Shown here one piece after another: positions 1-8,421 of a DNA stretch of 58,687 bases; within the stretch, counting starts at the first letter, position 1; each line of letters begins with the position of its first letter. The position numbers and the translations under genes were made by a program. The stretch is from the NCBI RefSeq assembly GCF_027587375.1, contig NZ_JAMXIC010000029.1:1-58687 (forward strand), given 5' to 3'. The stretch is from Arthrobacter sp. B2a2-09. GTDB taxonomy: Bacteria > Actinomycetota > Actinomycetes > Actinomycetales > Micrococcaceae. Under the pieces are notes generated by a model. The model saw nothing but the letters and a program-made list of their open reading frames with translations. It did not search any database and had not been told where the DNA came from.

Positions 1-627
1 ATCCTGGACGGATACGGGCCGATCCCGCCCTCCATCGCCCGGGCACTGATCGCCGAGGGCGCCGACTCCTTCCACCGCGTCCTGACCGACCCCCGCGACG
101 GCGCGCCGCTGGAAATCGGACGCACCAGCTACCGCCTCACGAAAGCCATGCGTCAATGGCTCAGGCTCCGCGACAGCAAGTGCCCCTTCCCCGGCTGCAA
201 CAACCATTCCCTGGACAACGAAGCAGACCACCTCCTGGCCTGGGCCGACGGAGGCACCACCGGCATCACCAACCTGGGCCAGCCATGCCCCAAACACCAC
301 CGCCTCAAACACCGCACCGGATGGACACCCACCGCGGCCAGCAAAGACCACCCACCCGGCTGGACATCACCCTCACAACGGCACTACCCCAGCGAACACC
401 AGGACTGGGAACCACCCCACTGGCCACACCACATCCCCATCACCGACATCTCAAGCGACGAACCCGGACCTGAGCTGCCTCCGGATCCTTTCCCGGATTG
501 GCACCTGTTCGTGGATGCACATCCATGGCCCGACGCCGACGACGACGCCGATGACATGGACGATCCGGGCTGGCCTGCGCCCCTTGAGGACCCCTACCCG
601 GAATACGCCGCATTCCAAGCCGGGTGA
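1..627 (+). CDS. DUF222 / HNH endonuclease domain protein, 3' part (cut by window edge)
   Basis: The reading frame is open from base 1 to the stop at 625-627, so the start lies outside the window. The visible ~208 residues begin with LDGYGPIPPSIARAL, a stretch usual in the DUF222 family just before the nuclease. An HNH/zinc-ribbon core follows: CPFPGC, then EADHLLAWADGG (catalytic His in ADH), then CPKHHRLKH. The C-terminal tail is rich in Pro, Asp and Trp and looks unstructured. DUF222-HNH proteins occur in many copies in Arthrobacter and relatives; they are presumed DNases, but their biological role is not established. The domain call is secure; the function is inferred from the family. Confidence 0.9.
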   Translation: MLDGYGPIPPSIARALIAEGADSFHRVLTDPRDGAPLEIGRTSYRLTKAMRQWLRLRDSKCPFPGCNNHSLDNEADHLLAWADGGTTGITNLGQPCPKHHRLKHRTGWTPTAASKDHPPGWTSPSQRHYPSEHQDWEPPHWPHHIPITDISSDEPGPELPPDPFPDWHLFVDAHPWPDADDDADDMDDPGWPAPLEDPYPEYAAFQAG

Positions 628-808
628 TCAGTGGGTCAGCCTGCTGATACCCCTCGCTTTCACCCTTGGCACCCGCCCGGATGCCCGTCCCCGTGGCCTG
701 CCCTCCGCCCGTAGACCTGTCCGCGACACCGGGGCAGGACTACGATTTGCCTGCTGGCCAGCGGATGGTGACCAGCACGGAGGGACGGACGGGAGTGAGG
801 AAAAGGCT

Positions 809-1142
809 GTGATCGGAGGGGCGAACTTGGGCGGACCGCACTGGCGGCGAGTTGTGGCAGCACTCGCCAACAACGACGCGCGGACCGCCTATGCGCAAAT
901 AGTGCTCGGCGCCAAGCTCCTCGACGTGGTTGCTGATCTGAATGACCGAGCGGCGAGAGCTCTTGGCCTGGATTGTCCGCGAGGCCATCGAGCCGGGCGA
1001 ACACCTAACGGAAAAGCAAGTAAATGAACGACTCCTCGGTTATGCCGACGATGTCGTGATGCTACGCCGCTACCTGATCGACTTCGGACTATTGGAACGG
1101 ACACCCTCCGGCTCTTCCTATTCACGAAAGACGAATCCATAG
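809..1142 (+). pseudogene. Broken DUF2087 protein gene (internal deletion plus frameshift)
   Basis: Two pieces in different frames look like the two ends of one protein. From a GTG at 809 (or a TTG at 827 behind GGAGGGG), frame 2 encodes a helix-turn-helix-like start with HWRRVVAALANNDART and AYAQIVLG, which runs into unrelated residues after about position 940. In frame 3, 942-1142 encodes a typical DUF2087 C-terminal module: EPGEHLTEKQVNERL, then LRRYLIDFGLLERTPSG. Full-length relatives, as I recall them, have a linker of several dozen residues between these parts. Here the parts adjoin directly with a +1 frame change, so a deletion best explains it. The alternative is that the 66-residue frame-3 ORF is expressed alone. 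DUF2087 has no firm biochemical role. Confidence 0.66.
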
Positions 1143-1198
1143 GCTTTGAACCTGAGGGGTGCCCCGATACGTGGAAGCAGGCGGGTGTTGCCGGCGCG

Positions 1199-2053
1199 CT
1201 ATACGCTTCCACTCTGCGCGCGGTAGCCATCGGCTTCGTACACGCCGAGCACTCGGATGTCCGTCGTGAAGAACTGCAGCTCCTCCAATGCGCGGCGGAG
1301 GCGTGCGTCTTCGGGGTGGCCTTCGACGTCGGCCATGAAGGTGGTGGCGGTGAATTCGTTGCCCACCATGTAGCTCTCCAACCGGGTCATGTTCACGCCG
1401 TTTGTCGCGAAGCCTCCGAGTGCCTTGTAGAGGGCGGAGGGGACGTTGCGGACGCTGAAAACGAAGCTGGTGATCGCGGGAGCGGGCAGCTCTTCCCGGG
1501 TGGGAACCTGACGCTCCCTCGCCAGGACAACAAAGCGCGTGGTATTGCTCGGGTCATCTTCGACGCCGGAGGCAAGGACCTCGAGTCCATACAGTTCCGC
1601 TGCCAGCGGCGGAGCCAAGGACAGTTTGCGCGGATCCTTCCAGTCGCGTACTTCACGGGCGGAACCAGCCGTATCCCCTGCGATGACGGGTTTCAGTCCC
1701 GCCTGACGAATGATCCGCCGGCATTGTCCCAGCGCGTGGATGTGGCTGTGTACTTCCACGGCGTCCTCGATAGTGCTCCCCGGGATGCCCAAAAGGTCGA
1801 AGCGGATAGGCAGGAAGTACTCGCCAACAATCTGTAGTTTGGATTGCGGGAGCAAGACGTGGATGTCGGCGACGCGGCCGGCAATGGAGTTTTCGATCGG
1901 GATCATGGCCAAATCGACGACTCCGCTGGACACCAGTTCAAAAGCATCCTCAAAGCTGGCGCAGGGCACGCTTTCGAGTTCGGGAAACATTTCCCTACAG
2001 GCGATGTCCGAGTTGGCGCCCGGCTCTCCTTGGTACGCAATCTTCTGGGTCAT
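1199..2053 (-). CDS. pheA: Prephenate dehydratase
   Basis: This 284-residue enzyme converts prephenate to phenylpyruvate in phenylalanine synthesis. The N-terminal catalytic domain starts with KIAYQGEPGANSD and carries the family's Thr-Arg-Phe element in NTTRFVVLAR near residue 175. A C-terminal ACT domain (from about residue 195; NGVNMTRLES) is where phenylalanine normally binds as feedback inhibitor. The length matches monofunctional bacterial PheA. I chose the ATG at 2053 because MTQKIAYQG aligns with the family start; the open frame continues upstream to 2089 without conserved sequence. It reads on the minus strand, separated from nrdF by a hairpin. Nothing at the 5' end suggests an attenuator. 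Confidence 0.93.
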   Translation of the reverse strand: MTQKIAYQGEPGANSDIACREMFPELESVPCASFEDAFELVSSGVVDLAMIPIENSIAGRVADIHVLLPQSKLQIVGEYFLPIRFDLLGIPGSTIEDAVEVHSHIHALGQCRRIIRQAGLKPVIAGDTAGSAREVRDWKDPRKLSLAPPLAAELYGLEVLASGVEDDPSNTTRFVVLARERQVPTREELPAPAITSFVFSVRNVPSALYKALGGFATNGVNMTRLESYMVGNEFTATTFMADVEGHPEDARLRRALEELQFFTTDIRVLGVYEADGYRAQSGSV

Positions 2054-2141
2054 GACGCCTATCGTTTCACGGGGCGGTTCGTGGCCCAACTAAGTCGAGG
2101 TCATCCGGCCTCGGAGCCGAAACACTGGGCTGGACAAAGAT

Positions 2142-2172
2142 GATGGCGGGCAGCCGCGCGCTGCCCGCCATC
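2142..2172. terminator. Hairpin between nrdF and pheA
   Basis: GATGGCGGGCAG (2142-2153) and CTGCCCGCCATC (2161-2172) form a 12-bp perfect stem with a 7-nt loop. It lies just past the nrdF stop and about 90 bp before the pheA start, both on the minus strand. The tail on the minus strand is only weakly T-rich (ATCATCTTTG). It probably ends nrdHIEF transcripts, perhaps incompletely. Confidence 0.6.
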
Positions 2173-2207
2173 TTAGACAAGAAAAAACTGAGACAAGGAG
2201 GAGACCC

Positions 2208-3182
2208 TTAGAACTCCCAGTCCTCATCCTCGGTATTGACAGCCTTACCAATCACATAAGACGAGCCAGACCCCGAGAAGAAGTCGTGGTTCTCATCAGC
2301 ATTAGGTGACAGTGCCGACAGGATGGCCGGGTTCACGTCGGTGACGGAGGCCGGGAACATGGCCTCGTAGCCGAGGTTCATGAGAGCCTTGTTGGCGTTG
2401 TAGTGCAGGAACTTCTTGACGTCCTCGGCGAGGCCGACCCCGTCGTAGAGATCGTGCGTGTACTGGACTTCGTTTTCGTACAGCTCGAAGAGCAGTTCGA
2501 AGGTGTAGTCCTTGATTTCCTGGCGCTTCTCCTCGGAGACCTTTTCGAGGCCCTTCTGGAACTTGTACCCGATGTAGTAGCCGTGCACGGCTTCGTCGCG
2601 GATGATCAAGCGAATGAGGTCTGCCGTGTTCGTGAGCTTGGCACGGGAAGACCAGTACATCGGGAGGTAGAACCCGGAGTAGAACAGGAACGATTCCAGC
2701 AGCGTGGAAGCGACCTTGCGCTTCAGGGGATCGTCACCCTGGTAGTAGTCCATGACGATCTGCGCCTTCTTCTGCAGGTTCTCGTTCTCGAGGGACCAGC
2801 GGAAGGCATCGTCAATCTCCTTGGTGGAGCACAGTGTCGAGAAAATCGACGAATACGACTTCGCGTGCACCGACTCCATGAAGGCGATGTTGGTGTACAC
2901 GGCCTCTTCGTGCGGGGTGATCGCGTCCGGGATCAAGGAAACGGCGCCCACCGTGCCCTGGATGGTGTCCAGCAGGGTCAGGCCCGTGAATACGCGCATG
3001 GTGAGCTGCTGCTCGTCCGGCGTCAGGGTGTGCCAGGACTGGACGTCGTTGGACAGCGGCACCTTCTCCGGCAACCAGAAGTTGTTGACCAGGCGGTTCC
3101 AGACCTCCACGTCCTTGTCATCCTGGATGCGGTTCCAGTTGATCGCTTCGACGTGGCTAAGCAGCTTGACCTTCTCGGTCAT
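2208..3182 (-). CDS. nrdF: Class Ib ribonucleotide reductase, beta (radical) subunit
   Basis: This 324-residue protein is the small subunit of the aerobic class Ib enzyme that makes dNTPs. It holds the dimetal-tyrosyl radical cofactor. The expected ligands are visible: D72 (LLDTIQG), E103 and H106 (MESVHAKSY) with radical tyrosine Y110 next to them, E163 (LLESFLFYSG), and E197/H200 (RDEAVHGYY). The acidic C-terminus ending DEDWEF is the tail that docks on NrdE. It is the last gene of nrdHIEF, 117 bp after nrdE, with a hairpin in that gap. The start ATG at 3182 follows AAGGGGACGAA, a good ribosome site. Confidence 0.97.
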   Translation of the reverse strand: MTEKVKLLSHVEAINWNRIQDDKDVEVWNRLVNNFWLPEKVPLSNDVQSWHTLTPDEQQLTMRVFTGLTLLDTIQGTVGAVSLIPDAITPHEEAVYTNIAFMESVHAKSYSSIFSTLCSTKEIDDAFRWSLENENLQKKAQIVMDYYQGDDPLKRKVASTLLESFLFYSGFYLPMYWSSRAKLTNTADLIRLIIRDEAVHGYYIGYKFQKGLEKVSEEKRQEIKDYTFELLFELYENEVQYTHDLYDGVGLAEDVKKFLHYNANKALMNLGYEAMFPASVTDVNPAILSALSPNADENHDFFSGSGSSYVIGKAVNTEDEDWEF

Positions 3183-3218
3183 TTCGTCCCCTTAACGTAT
3201 GGGTTCTTTAAGGTAAGC

Positions 3219-3250
3219 GTACGACGCCGGGCGCTCACCCGGCGTCGTAC
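3219..3250 (-). promoter_or_regulatory. 13-bp hairpin inside the nrd operon (nrdE-nrdF gap)
   Basis: GTACGACGCCGGG (3219-3231) and CCCGGCGTCGTAC (3238-3250) pair perfectly around a 6-nt loop. Read on the minus strand it sits about 50 nt past the nrdE stop and about 40 nt before the nrdF start, and is followed by CTTACCTTAAAG rather than a long U run. It may be a leaky terminator or an mRNA-stabilising or processing structure that sets the NrdE:NrdF ratio. Confidence 0.55.
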
Positions 3251-3299
3251 TCTTCAGTTTTGAGGCGCGGCGACTGCCGCAATTAACAACCGTTATCGG

Positions 3300-5489
3300 T
3301 TACAGCATGCAGGAAACGCAGCCCTCTACCTCGGTCCCTTCCAGCGCGAGCTGGCGGAGGCGAATGTAGTAGAGCGTCTTGATGCCCTTGCGCCATGCGT
3401 AGATCTGCGCCTTGTTGATGTCACGCGTGGTTGCGGTGTCCTTGAAGAACAGCGTCAGGGACAGGCCTTGGTCCACGTGCTGCGTGGCGGCGGCGTAGGT
3501 GTCGATGATCTTCTCGTAGCCGATCTCGTACGCGTCCTGGTAGTACTCCAGGTTGTCGTTGTCGAGGTAGGGAGCCGGGTAGTAGACGCGGCCGATCTTG
3601 CCTTCCTTGCGGATTTCGATCTTGGCGGCCACCGGGTGGATCGACGACGTCGAGTTGTTGATGTAGCTGATGGAGCCCGTGGGCGGTACGGCCTGCAGGT
3701 TCTGGTTGTAGATGCCGTGCTCCATAACGGAAGCCTTCAGCTCGCGCCAGTCATCCTGCGTGGGAATGTGGATCCCTACGAAGAGCTCGCTAACGCGCTC
3801 GGTCTCCGGGGTCCATTCCTGCTCGGTGTACTTGTTGAAGAACTCGCCGCTTGCGTACGTGGAGTTCTCGAAGCCGCCGAAGGACTGACCGGTCTCGATG
3901 GCCAGCTTGTTCGAGGCACGGATTGCGTGGAACAGCACCGTGTAGAAGTAGATGTTGGTGAAGTCCAGGCCCTCTTCGGAACCGTAGTGGACGTGCTCAC
4001 GGGCAAGGTAGCCGTGCAGGTTCATCTGGCCGAGGCCGATGGCGTGGCTCTGGGCGTTGCCCTGCGCGATGGACGGCACCGAGTTGATGTAGGACATATC
4101 CGACACCGCACTGAGGGCACGGATGGAGGTCTCGATCGACAGGCCGAAGTCCGGGGAATCCATGGTCTTGGCGATGTTCATCGAACCAAGGTTGCAGGAG
4201 ATGTCTTTGCCGACCGTCTCGTAGCTGAGGTCCTCAGCGTAGATGGACGGCGTGGAAACCTGCAGGATCTCCGAGCAGAGGTTGCTCATGGTGATCTTGC
4301 CCGCGATCGGGTTGGCCCGGTTCACGGTGTCCTCGAACATGATGTACGGGTAGCCGGACTCGAACTGGATCTCCGCGAGCGTCTGGAAGAACTCGCGGGC
4401 GCTGATCTTGGTCTTCTTGATCCGGGAATCGTCCACCATCTCGTAGTACTTCTCGGTGACCGAAATATCGGAGAAAGGCACACCGTAGACCCGTTCGACG
4501 TCGTACGGGGAGAAGAGGTACATGTCCTCGTTCTTCTTGGCCAGCTCGAACGTGATGTCCGGGACCACGACGCCGAGGGACAGCGTCTTGATGCGGATCT
4601 TCTCGTCGGCGTTCTCACGCTTGGTGTCCAGGAAGCGGTAGATGTCCGGGTGGTGGGCGTGCAGGTACACGGCACCTGCACCCTGGCGGGCACCGAGCTG
4701 GTTGGCGTAGGAGAAGCTGTCTTCGAGGAGCTTCATGACCGGAATGACTCCGGAGGACTGGTTTTCGATCTGCTTGATCGGGGCGCCGTGCTCACGGATG
4801 TTGGTCAGCGAGAGGGCCACGCCACCGCCGCGCTTGGACAACTGCAGCGCCGAGTTGATGCCGCGGGCGATCGACTCCATGTTGTCTTCGATGCGCAACA
4901 GGAAGCAGGAGACCAGCTCTCCGCGCTGGGCCTTGCCGGCGTTGAGGAACGTGGGCGTGGCGGGCTGGAAGCGGCCGTCAATGATTTCGTCAACGAGGCG
5001 GCTGGCCAGTTCTTCGTTGCCGCGGGCAAGGTGCAGGGCAACCATGCAGACGCGGTCTTCGTAGCGCTCCAGGAAACGCTTGCCGTCGAAGGTCTTCAGC
5101 GTGTAGGAGGTGTAGAACTTGAAGGCGCCGAGGAAGGTCTCGAAGCGGAACTTCTTCTTGTAGGCGCGGTTGAACAGGTCACGGATGAAGTTCATCGTGT
5201 ACTGATCGAGGGTCTCGCGCTCGTAGTACTGGTTCTTGACCAGGTAGTCCAGCTTCTCTTCCAGGTCATGGAAGAAAACGGTGTTGTTGTTCACGTGCTG
5301 CAGGAAGTACTGGTGCGCGGCCTCGCGGTCGGCTTCGAACTGGATCTCTCCGTTCGGACCGTAGAGGTTCAACATGGCGTTGAGCTCATGGTAGCCAAGG
5401 CCCTTGTACGCCTCCGGCAATGGCTTCTTGACCTTGGCGGTGTCCACAGCGCCCTTGGTTACTTCTGTATCTGCGACAGTCGTGTCCAA
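3300..5489 (-). CDS. nrdE: Class Ib ribonucleotide reductase, alpha (catalytic) subunit
   Basis: This 729-residue large subunit reduces ribonucleoside diphosphates. It has C195 (ELVSCFLLR) and C432 (DISCNLGSMN) as the redox pair, C405 (SNLCSEI) as the thiyl-radical cysteine, and a C-terminal CVSCML pair that is re-reduced by NrdH. The N-terminus lacks a full ATP-cone, as expected for class Ib. The only start in reach is a TTG at 5489, preceded by CTGGAAACATTT; it lies inside the 3' end of nrdI (31-bp overlap), so the two are probably translationally coupled. The next candidate codons would cut into the conserved PLPEAYKGLGYHELNAML region. Confidence 0.96.
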   Translation of the reverse strand: MDTTVADTEVTKGAVDTAKVKKPLPEAYKGLGYHELNAMLNLYGPNGEIQFEADREAAHQYFLQHVNNNTVFFHDLEEKLDYLVKNQYYERETLDQYTMNFIRDLFNRAYKKKFRFETFLGAFKFYTSYTLKTFDGKRFLERYEDRVCMVALHLARGNEELASRLVDEIIDGRFQPATPTFLNAGKAQRGELVSCFLLRIEDNMESIARGINSALQLSKRGGGVALSLTNIREHGAPIKQIENQSSGVIPVMKLLEDSFSYANQLGARQGAGAVYLHAHHPDIYRFLDTKRENADEKIRIKTLSLGVVVPDITFELAKKNEDMYLFSPYDVERVYGVPFSDISVTEKYYEMVDDSRIKKTKISAREFFQTLAEIQFESGYPYIMFEDTVNRANPIAGKITMSNLCSEILQVSTPSIYAEDLSYETVGKDISCNLGSMNIAKTMDSPDFGLSIETSIRALSAVSDMSYINSVPSIAQGNAQSHAIGLGQMNLHGYLAREHVHYGSEEGLDFTNIYFYTVLFHAIRASNKLAIETGQSFGGFENSTYASGEFFNKYTEQEWTPETERVSELFVGIHIPTQDDWRELKASVMEHGIYNQNLQAVPPTGSISYINNSTSSIHPVAAKIEIRKEGKIGRVYYPAPYLDNDNLEYYQDAYEIGYEKIIDTYAAATQHVDQGLSLTLFFKDTATTRDINKAQIYAWRKGIKTLYYIRLRQLALEGTEVEGCVSCML

Positions 5490-5929
5490 AATGTTTCCAG
5501 CCCTTCGTTGACCCTTTGGACGTCTTCAGGCGTCCCCATGAGTTCAAATTTGTAGAGATGCGGGACCTTGCACTTGGCGGCGATAATATCTCCCGCCGCG
5601 CAATAGTTTTCCGCGAAGTTGGTGTTTCCTGCTCCGATGACGCCGCGGATCAGTTCCCTGTTCAGCGGGTTGTTCAGAAACCTGATGACTTGCTTGGGCA
5701 CCGATCCTTCGCCATTCGTGCCGCCATACGTGGGCAGCACGAGGACGAAGGGTTCCAGTGCGAGCAGCGGCGCGTCCTTGGCATGGAGCGGGATGCGTGC
5801 CGCGTCGACGCCGAGCTTCTGGACGAAGCGCTTGGTGTTCTCAGATGTGGAGGAAAAGTAGATGAGGTGACTCCGCGTACTGACAGCTTCAGCCATTGCT
5901 TGAGCAGGTGCTGTTGCCAGCGCTGCCAT
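5459..5929 (-). CDS. nrdI: NrdI flavodoxin-like activator of NrdF
   Basis: This 156-residue flavodoxin-like protein supplies the oxidant that assembles the Mn-tyrosyl cofactor of NrdF. FMN-loop motifs are visible: YFSSTSENTKRF, LPTYGGTNGEG and GAGNTNFAENYCAAG. I chose the ATG at 5929 because a clear GAGGTGA ribosome site sits five bases upstream; a GTG at 5938 would overlap that site. It is 56 bp from nrdH and overlaps nrdE by 31 bp, which is the usual HIEF order. Confidence 0.95.
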   Translation of the reverse strand: MAALATAPAQAMAEAVSTRSHLIYFSSTSENTKRFVQKLGVDAARIPLHAKDAPLLALEPFVLVLPTYGGTNGEGSVPKQVIRFLNNPLNRELIRGVIGAGNTNFAENYCAAGDIIAAKCKVPHLYKFELMGTPEDVQRVNEGLETFWTRLSQIQK

Positions 5930-5985
5930 GGGAGTCACCTCGACTACATTGGAATACTTTGTTGTTGTGGCGGAGTCCTGAAAAA

Positions 5986-6228
5986 CTAGGCCACAGAAGC
6001 GGCAGCCAGTGCCAGCTCTTCGATCTTGTCCGGACGGAATCCTGACCAGTGGTCCTGCTCGGTCACCACGACGGGGGCCTGCATGTATCCAAGGGCCTTC
6101 AGGCGCTCGAGGGCCTCGGCATCCTGTGAGATGTCAACGCTCTGGTAGGCGATGCCCTTCTTGTCGAGTGCACGGTAGGTTGCGTTGCACTGAACACAGG
6201 CCGGCTTCGTGTAAACCGTAACAGTCAT
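5986..6228 (-). CDS. nrdH: NrdH glutaredoxin-like redoxin
   Basis: This 80-residue electron donor for NrdE has its active site CVQC at residues 11-14 in a thioredoxin fold. The conserved WSGFRPDKI segment near residue 60 separates NrdH from true glutaredoxins and fits reduction by thioredoxin reductase. It is the first gene of the operon. The ATG at 6228 follows AAAGGGGACAGGGACC. The upstream gap (6229-6746) carries an NrdR-box-like palindrome and DnaA-box-like motifs. Confidence 0.96.
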   Translation of the reverse strand: MTVTVYTKPACVQCNATYRALDKKGIAYQSVDISQDAEALERLKALGYMQAPVVVTEQDHWSGFRPDKIEELALAAASVA

Positions 6229-6390
6229 GGTCCCTGTCCCCTTTGTTGAAGTCTTTGCTCTTCGTTTTGGCAGGCCCCGACCGGAACTGATTCCGACTCC
6301 GATGCTGGCCCGCTGGCCGCCTGGTCACACCAAGGCAGCCAAACGCTCTATTCATGTCTTGTGCTGGTTTCCCGCTCAATCCGTAAATCG

Positions 6391-6406
6391 ATACTACATG
6401 TAGTGC
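6391..6406 (-). promoter_or_regulatory. NrdR-box-like palindrome upstream of nrdH
   Basis: ATACTACATGTAGTGC contains the perfect 12-bp palindrome ACTACATGTAGT (6393-6404). It fits the NrdR box pattern (ACACTATATATAGTGT-like), the repressor site found in front of most bacterial nrd operons. It lies 163-178 bp before the nrdH start. A weaker partner, GATGTATTACAAGTAT at 6432-6447, is 41 bp away centre to centre, about four helical turns; I am not sure it is real. Confidence 0.68.
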
Positions 6407-6464
6407 AAGCGCCTCCGCGGAACCCCAAGATGATGTATTACAAGTATGTCATTTTACGCACCGG

Positions 6465-6540
6465 TAGTCCACAGGCAAAGGGGGTAAAAATGTCCGGGAA
6501 TCCGCCAAATCCGGAGACGTAATCCACACCCTGTGGACTA
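6465..6540. promoter_or_regulatory. Three DnaA-box-like 9-mers between nrdH and the LysR gene
   Basis: TAGTCCACA at 6465-6473, TAATCCACA at 6520-6528, and TGTGGACTA (the reverse complement of TAGTCCACA) at 6532-6540. Each differs by one base from TTGTCCACA (actinobacterial DnaA box) or TTATCCACA (E. coli). The last two form an inverted pair. The rest of the 6229-6746 gap shows no ORF with family features. Confidence 0.5.
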
Positions 6541-6746
6541 CTTAGCCACATTTAATCGTCAGCGTGTCGCCTGGATCCCGGCGTGTCGCGGCATCCTGCA
6601 AACACCGTTTCGTGAGTCGCCCGCCACACTTCCAGGTGCCAGGCCGACGCCAGTCCGGCACAGCAACAGCAACAGCGGAGACCGAATTCACACCGCTATG
6701 CTGGCTTGCACGGTCTTTCGGCCGGCACCGAGCCTAAGGATCACTA

Positions 6747-7724
6747 ATGGTCAACCTTCTCCACCTGCGGACACTGCTTGAAGTCACGCGGCTCGGTTCC
6801 TTCGCGGCAGCCGCCGCGCGGCTCGGCTATACCGCGTCAGCCGTATCCCAACAGATGGCAGCGCTGGAACGGGACACCGGCGTCGAGCTCTTCCACCGTT
6901 CCGCACGCAGCGTGGTTCCCACCGAAGCCGCCCTCACCATGGTGCGCCACGCCTCCAAGGTGCTCACCGACGTCGAGACACTGCTGGCGGCTGCATCGCG
7001 GAGCACGGACTCCCCCGCCCAGGAGCTTCGGCTTGGCATCTTCCCCAGCCTGGCAACCTACGTCCTGCCGGACATCCTCCGGAACCCGCGCTGGAAGAAG
7101 CTCGGCATCGAACTCCGCGTGTGGGTGGCCGAGCCTTCCCAGACCATCCAAGGGCTGCGCACCGGCGGCGAATTGGACCTCGCGCTGGTGTACCAAGTGG
7201 GCCAGTCCGGGCTGGCGTGGCCGCACACACTGGACCGGCAATGGATCGGAGACGACGACTTCCGAGTGGTGCTCCCCGCGTCGTGGGGCATCCGGGAGGA
7301 CGCCGAAATGCAAGCCTCGCAGCTCTCCGACATGCCTTGGATCATGCACCATCCGGGCACCAGCGACGCGGTGGTGATTGAACGCCTGTTTGCCAGTTGC
7401 AATCTGCACCCGCGCGTCGTGGCCTATAGCGATGACTTCCACGCCAGCCTCGAGATGGCGGCAGCGGGGCTCGGCGCCGCCCTGGTGCCGGAACTGGCAC
7501 TGCGGCACCGCCCGCCCGGCGTCGTGGTTCTCGATGTTCCGGACATCCGGCTCGCCCGCAATGTGTTCGCCCTGCTCCTCAACGAGAAGCGCACAGCGCA
7601 GCTGCAGCTCTTCACGGAATTGCTGGCCGACACGCTTCACGGGAGCACGGCAACCGTCCGGGCCAACAGCGCCGCGATAATGCCCAAAACGACTCAAAAG
7701 TCAACGCCCAAACCACGCGCCTGA
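6747..7724 (+). CDS. LysR-family transcriptional regulator
   Basis: 325 residues. The N-terminal winged helix is typical (LRTLLEVTRLGSFAAAAARL, then YTASAVSQQMAALERDTGVELF, residues ~6-52). A periplasmic-binding-protein-like effector domain follows from about residue 92 (LRLGIFPSLATYVLP). The ATG at 6747 follows AAGGATCACTA. It diverges from nrdHIEF across about 520 bp and is followed by the DUF2004 gene after 51 bp. The effector and targets cannot be read from the sequence. The last ~25 residues (Thr/Lys/Ala-rich) look disordered. Confidence 0.88.
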   Translation: MVNLLHLRTLLEVTRLGSFAAAAARLGYTASAVSQQMAALERDTGVELFHRSARSVVPTEAALTMVRHASKVLTDVETLLAAASRSTDSPAQELRLGIFPSLATYVLPDILRNPRWKKLGIELRVWVAEPSQTIQGLRTGGELDLALVYQVGQSGLAWPHTLDRQWIGDDDFRVVLPASWGIREDAEMQASQLSDMPWIMHHPGTSDAVVIERLFASCNLHPRVVAYSDDFHASLEMAAAGLGAALVPELALRHRPPGVVVLDVPDIRLARNVFALLLNEKRTAQLQLFTELLADTLHGSTATVRANSAAIMPKTTQKSTPKPRA

Positions 7725-7775
7725 AATCTTCCAGGATGCTGGAACACGCCGCTTGTTTGGGACTATCTTGAAGAC

Positions 7776-8282
7776 ATGAGCAAGATAGCGAGCAAACATT
7801 TTGGGGAAATCGAGCTCAACCACGGGCGGGAGCGCTGTTACGTGGCTTCGCACGAGCTCGCCGGAAATCCCCTCGAACTGGACCTGAACGTCACGGCGCA
7901 TGACCACTTCGACGAGAAGGCACTCCACAAGGTGGACTACCGACTGGGCTACCTCCCCGAGTTGGTGGACCAGGTCCGGGACATGATCGCCGAGGAGCTG
8001 GACCAGGACGGCACCAACTCCCAGCAGTTCCTCCATTTCCACTCCAGCCAGCTCAAGGAAGAGCAACTGGAAGCGGTGTTCGGCGTCCGCGACAAGACGC
8101 AGCTCACCAAGGACGTTTTCCTCAAGGCCCTCAAACTAGGTCATGTAGCGATCTACCCCGGACAGCCGGAGCGCTACTTCGTCCTGGATTTCACCTTGGG
8201 CTCGCACTTCACCGACGAGCTCCTGGTGGTTGCGGCGGACGAGGATGGCGTGGTGGACGACGAAATCCTCTGGGAGTCCTGA
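7776..8282 (+). CDS. DUF2004 family protein
   Basis: A 168-residue acidic soluble protein with no signal peptide or membrane segment. The pattern matches DUF2004: an N-terminal half with LELDLNVTAHDHFDEKALH, and a C-terminal half with LDFTLGSHFTDELLVVAADE, ending in EILWES. The family has no proven function; some members sit beside toxin/immunity-type genes, but nothing here suggests that. It follows the LysR gene on the same strand and ends before a strong bidirectional terminator. Confidence 0.75.
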   Translation: MSKIASKHFGEIELNHGRERCYVASHELAGNPLELDLNVTAHDHFDEKALHKVDYRLGYLPELVDQVRDMIAEELDQDGTNSQQFLHFHSSQLKEEQLEAVFGVRDKTQLTKDVFLKALKLGHVAIYPGQPERYFVLDFTLGSHFTDELLVVAADEDGVVDDEILWES

Positions 8283-8365
8283 CGAGTTAGTTCCAACCAA
8301 CGCTGGGCCCACGCCGGCAGGGTTCCCTGGCCGAACTTGTGAGGCGAGGGGGCCGGTGGGGACGA

Positions 8366-8401
8366 CGGCGGCCGGTCACCTTTCGAGGTGACCGGCCGCC
8401 G
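8366..8401. terminator. Strong bidirectional terminator between the DUF2004 gene and metE
   Basis: GGCGGCCGGTCACCT (8367-8381) pairs perfectly with AGGTGACCGGCCGCC (8386-8400) around a TTCG tetraloop; one more C-G pair closes the base (8366/8401). It stands between convergent genes. The stem is very stable, with short T-rich flanks on the plus side (CTGTTTGT). Confidence 0.85.
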
Positions 8402-8421
8402 CTGTTTGTACTACGTGAGGG

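Noticed and set aside
3468..5555. A 695-residue plus-strand open frame opposite nrdE
   Set aside because: It is Val/Asp/Leu-rich antisense of nrdE, with no family features; GC-rich genes commonly leave such shadows. The same holds for 8779-10776 opposite metE, 2403-3263 opposite nrdF and 30750-32015 opposite the symporter.
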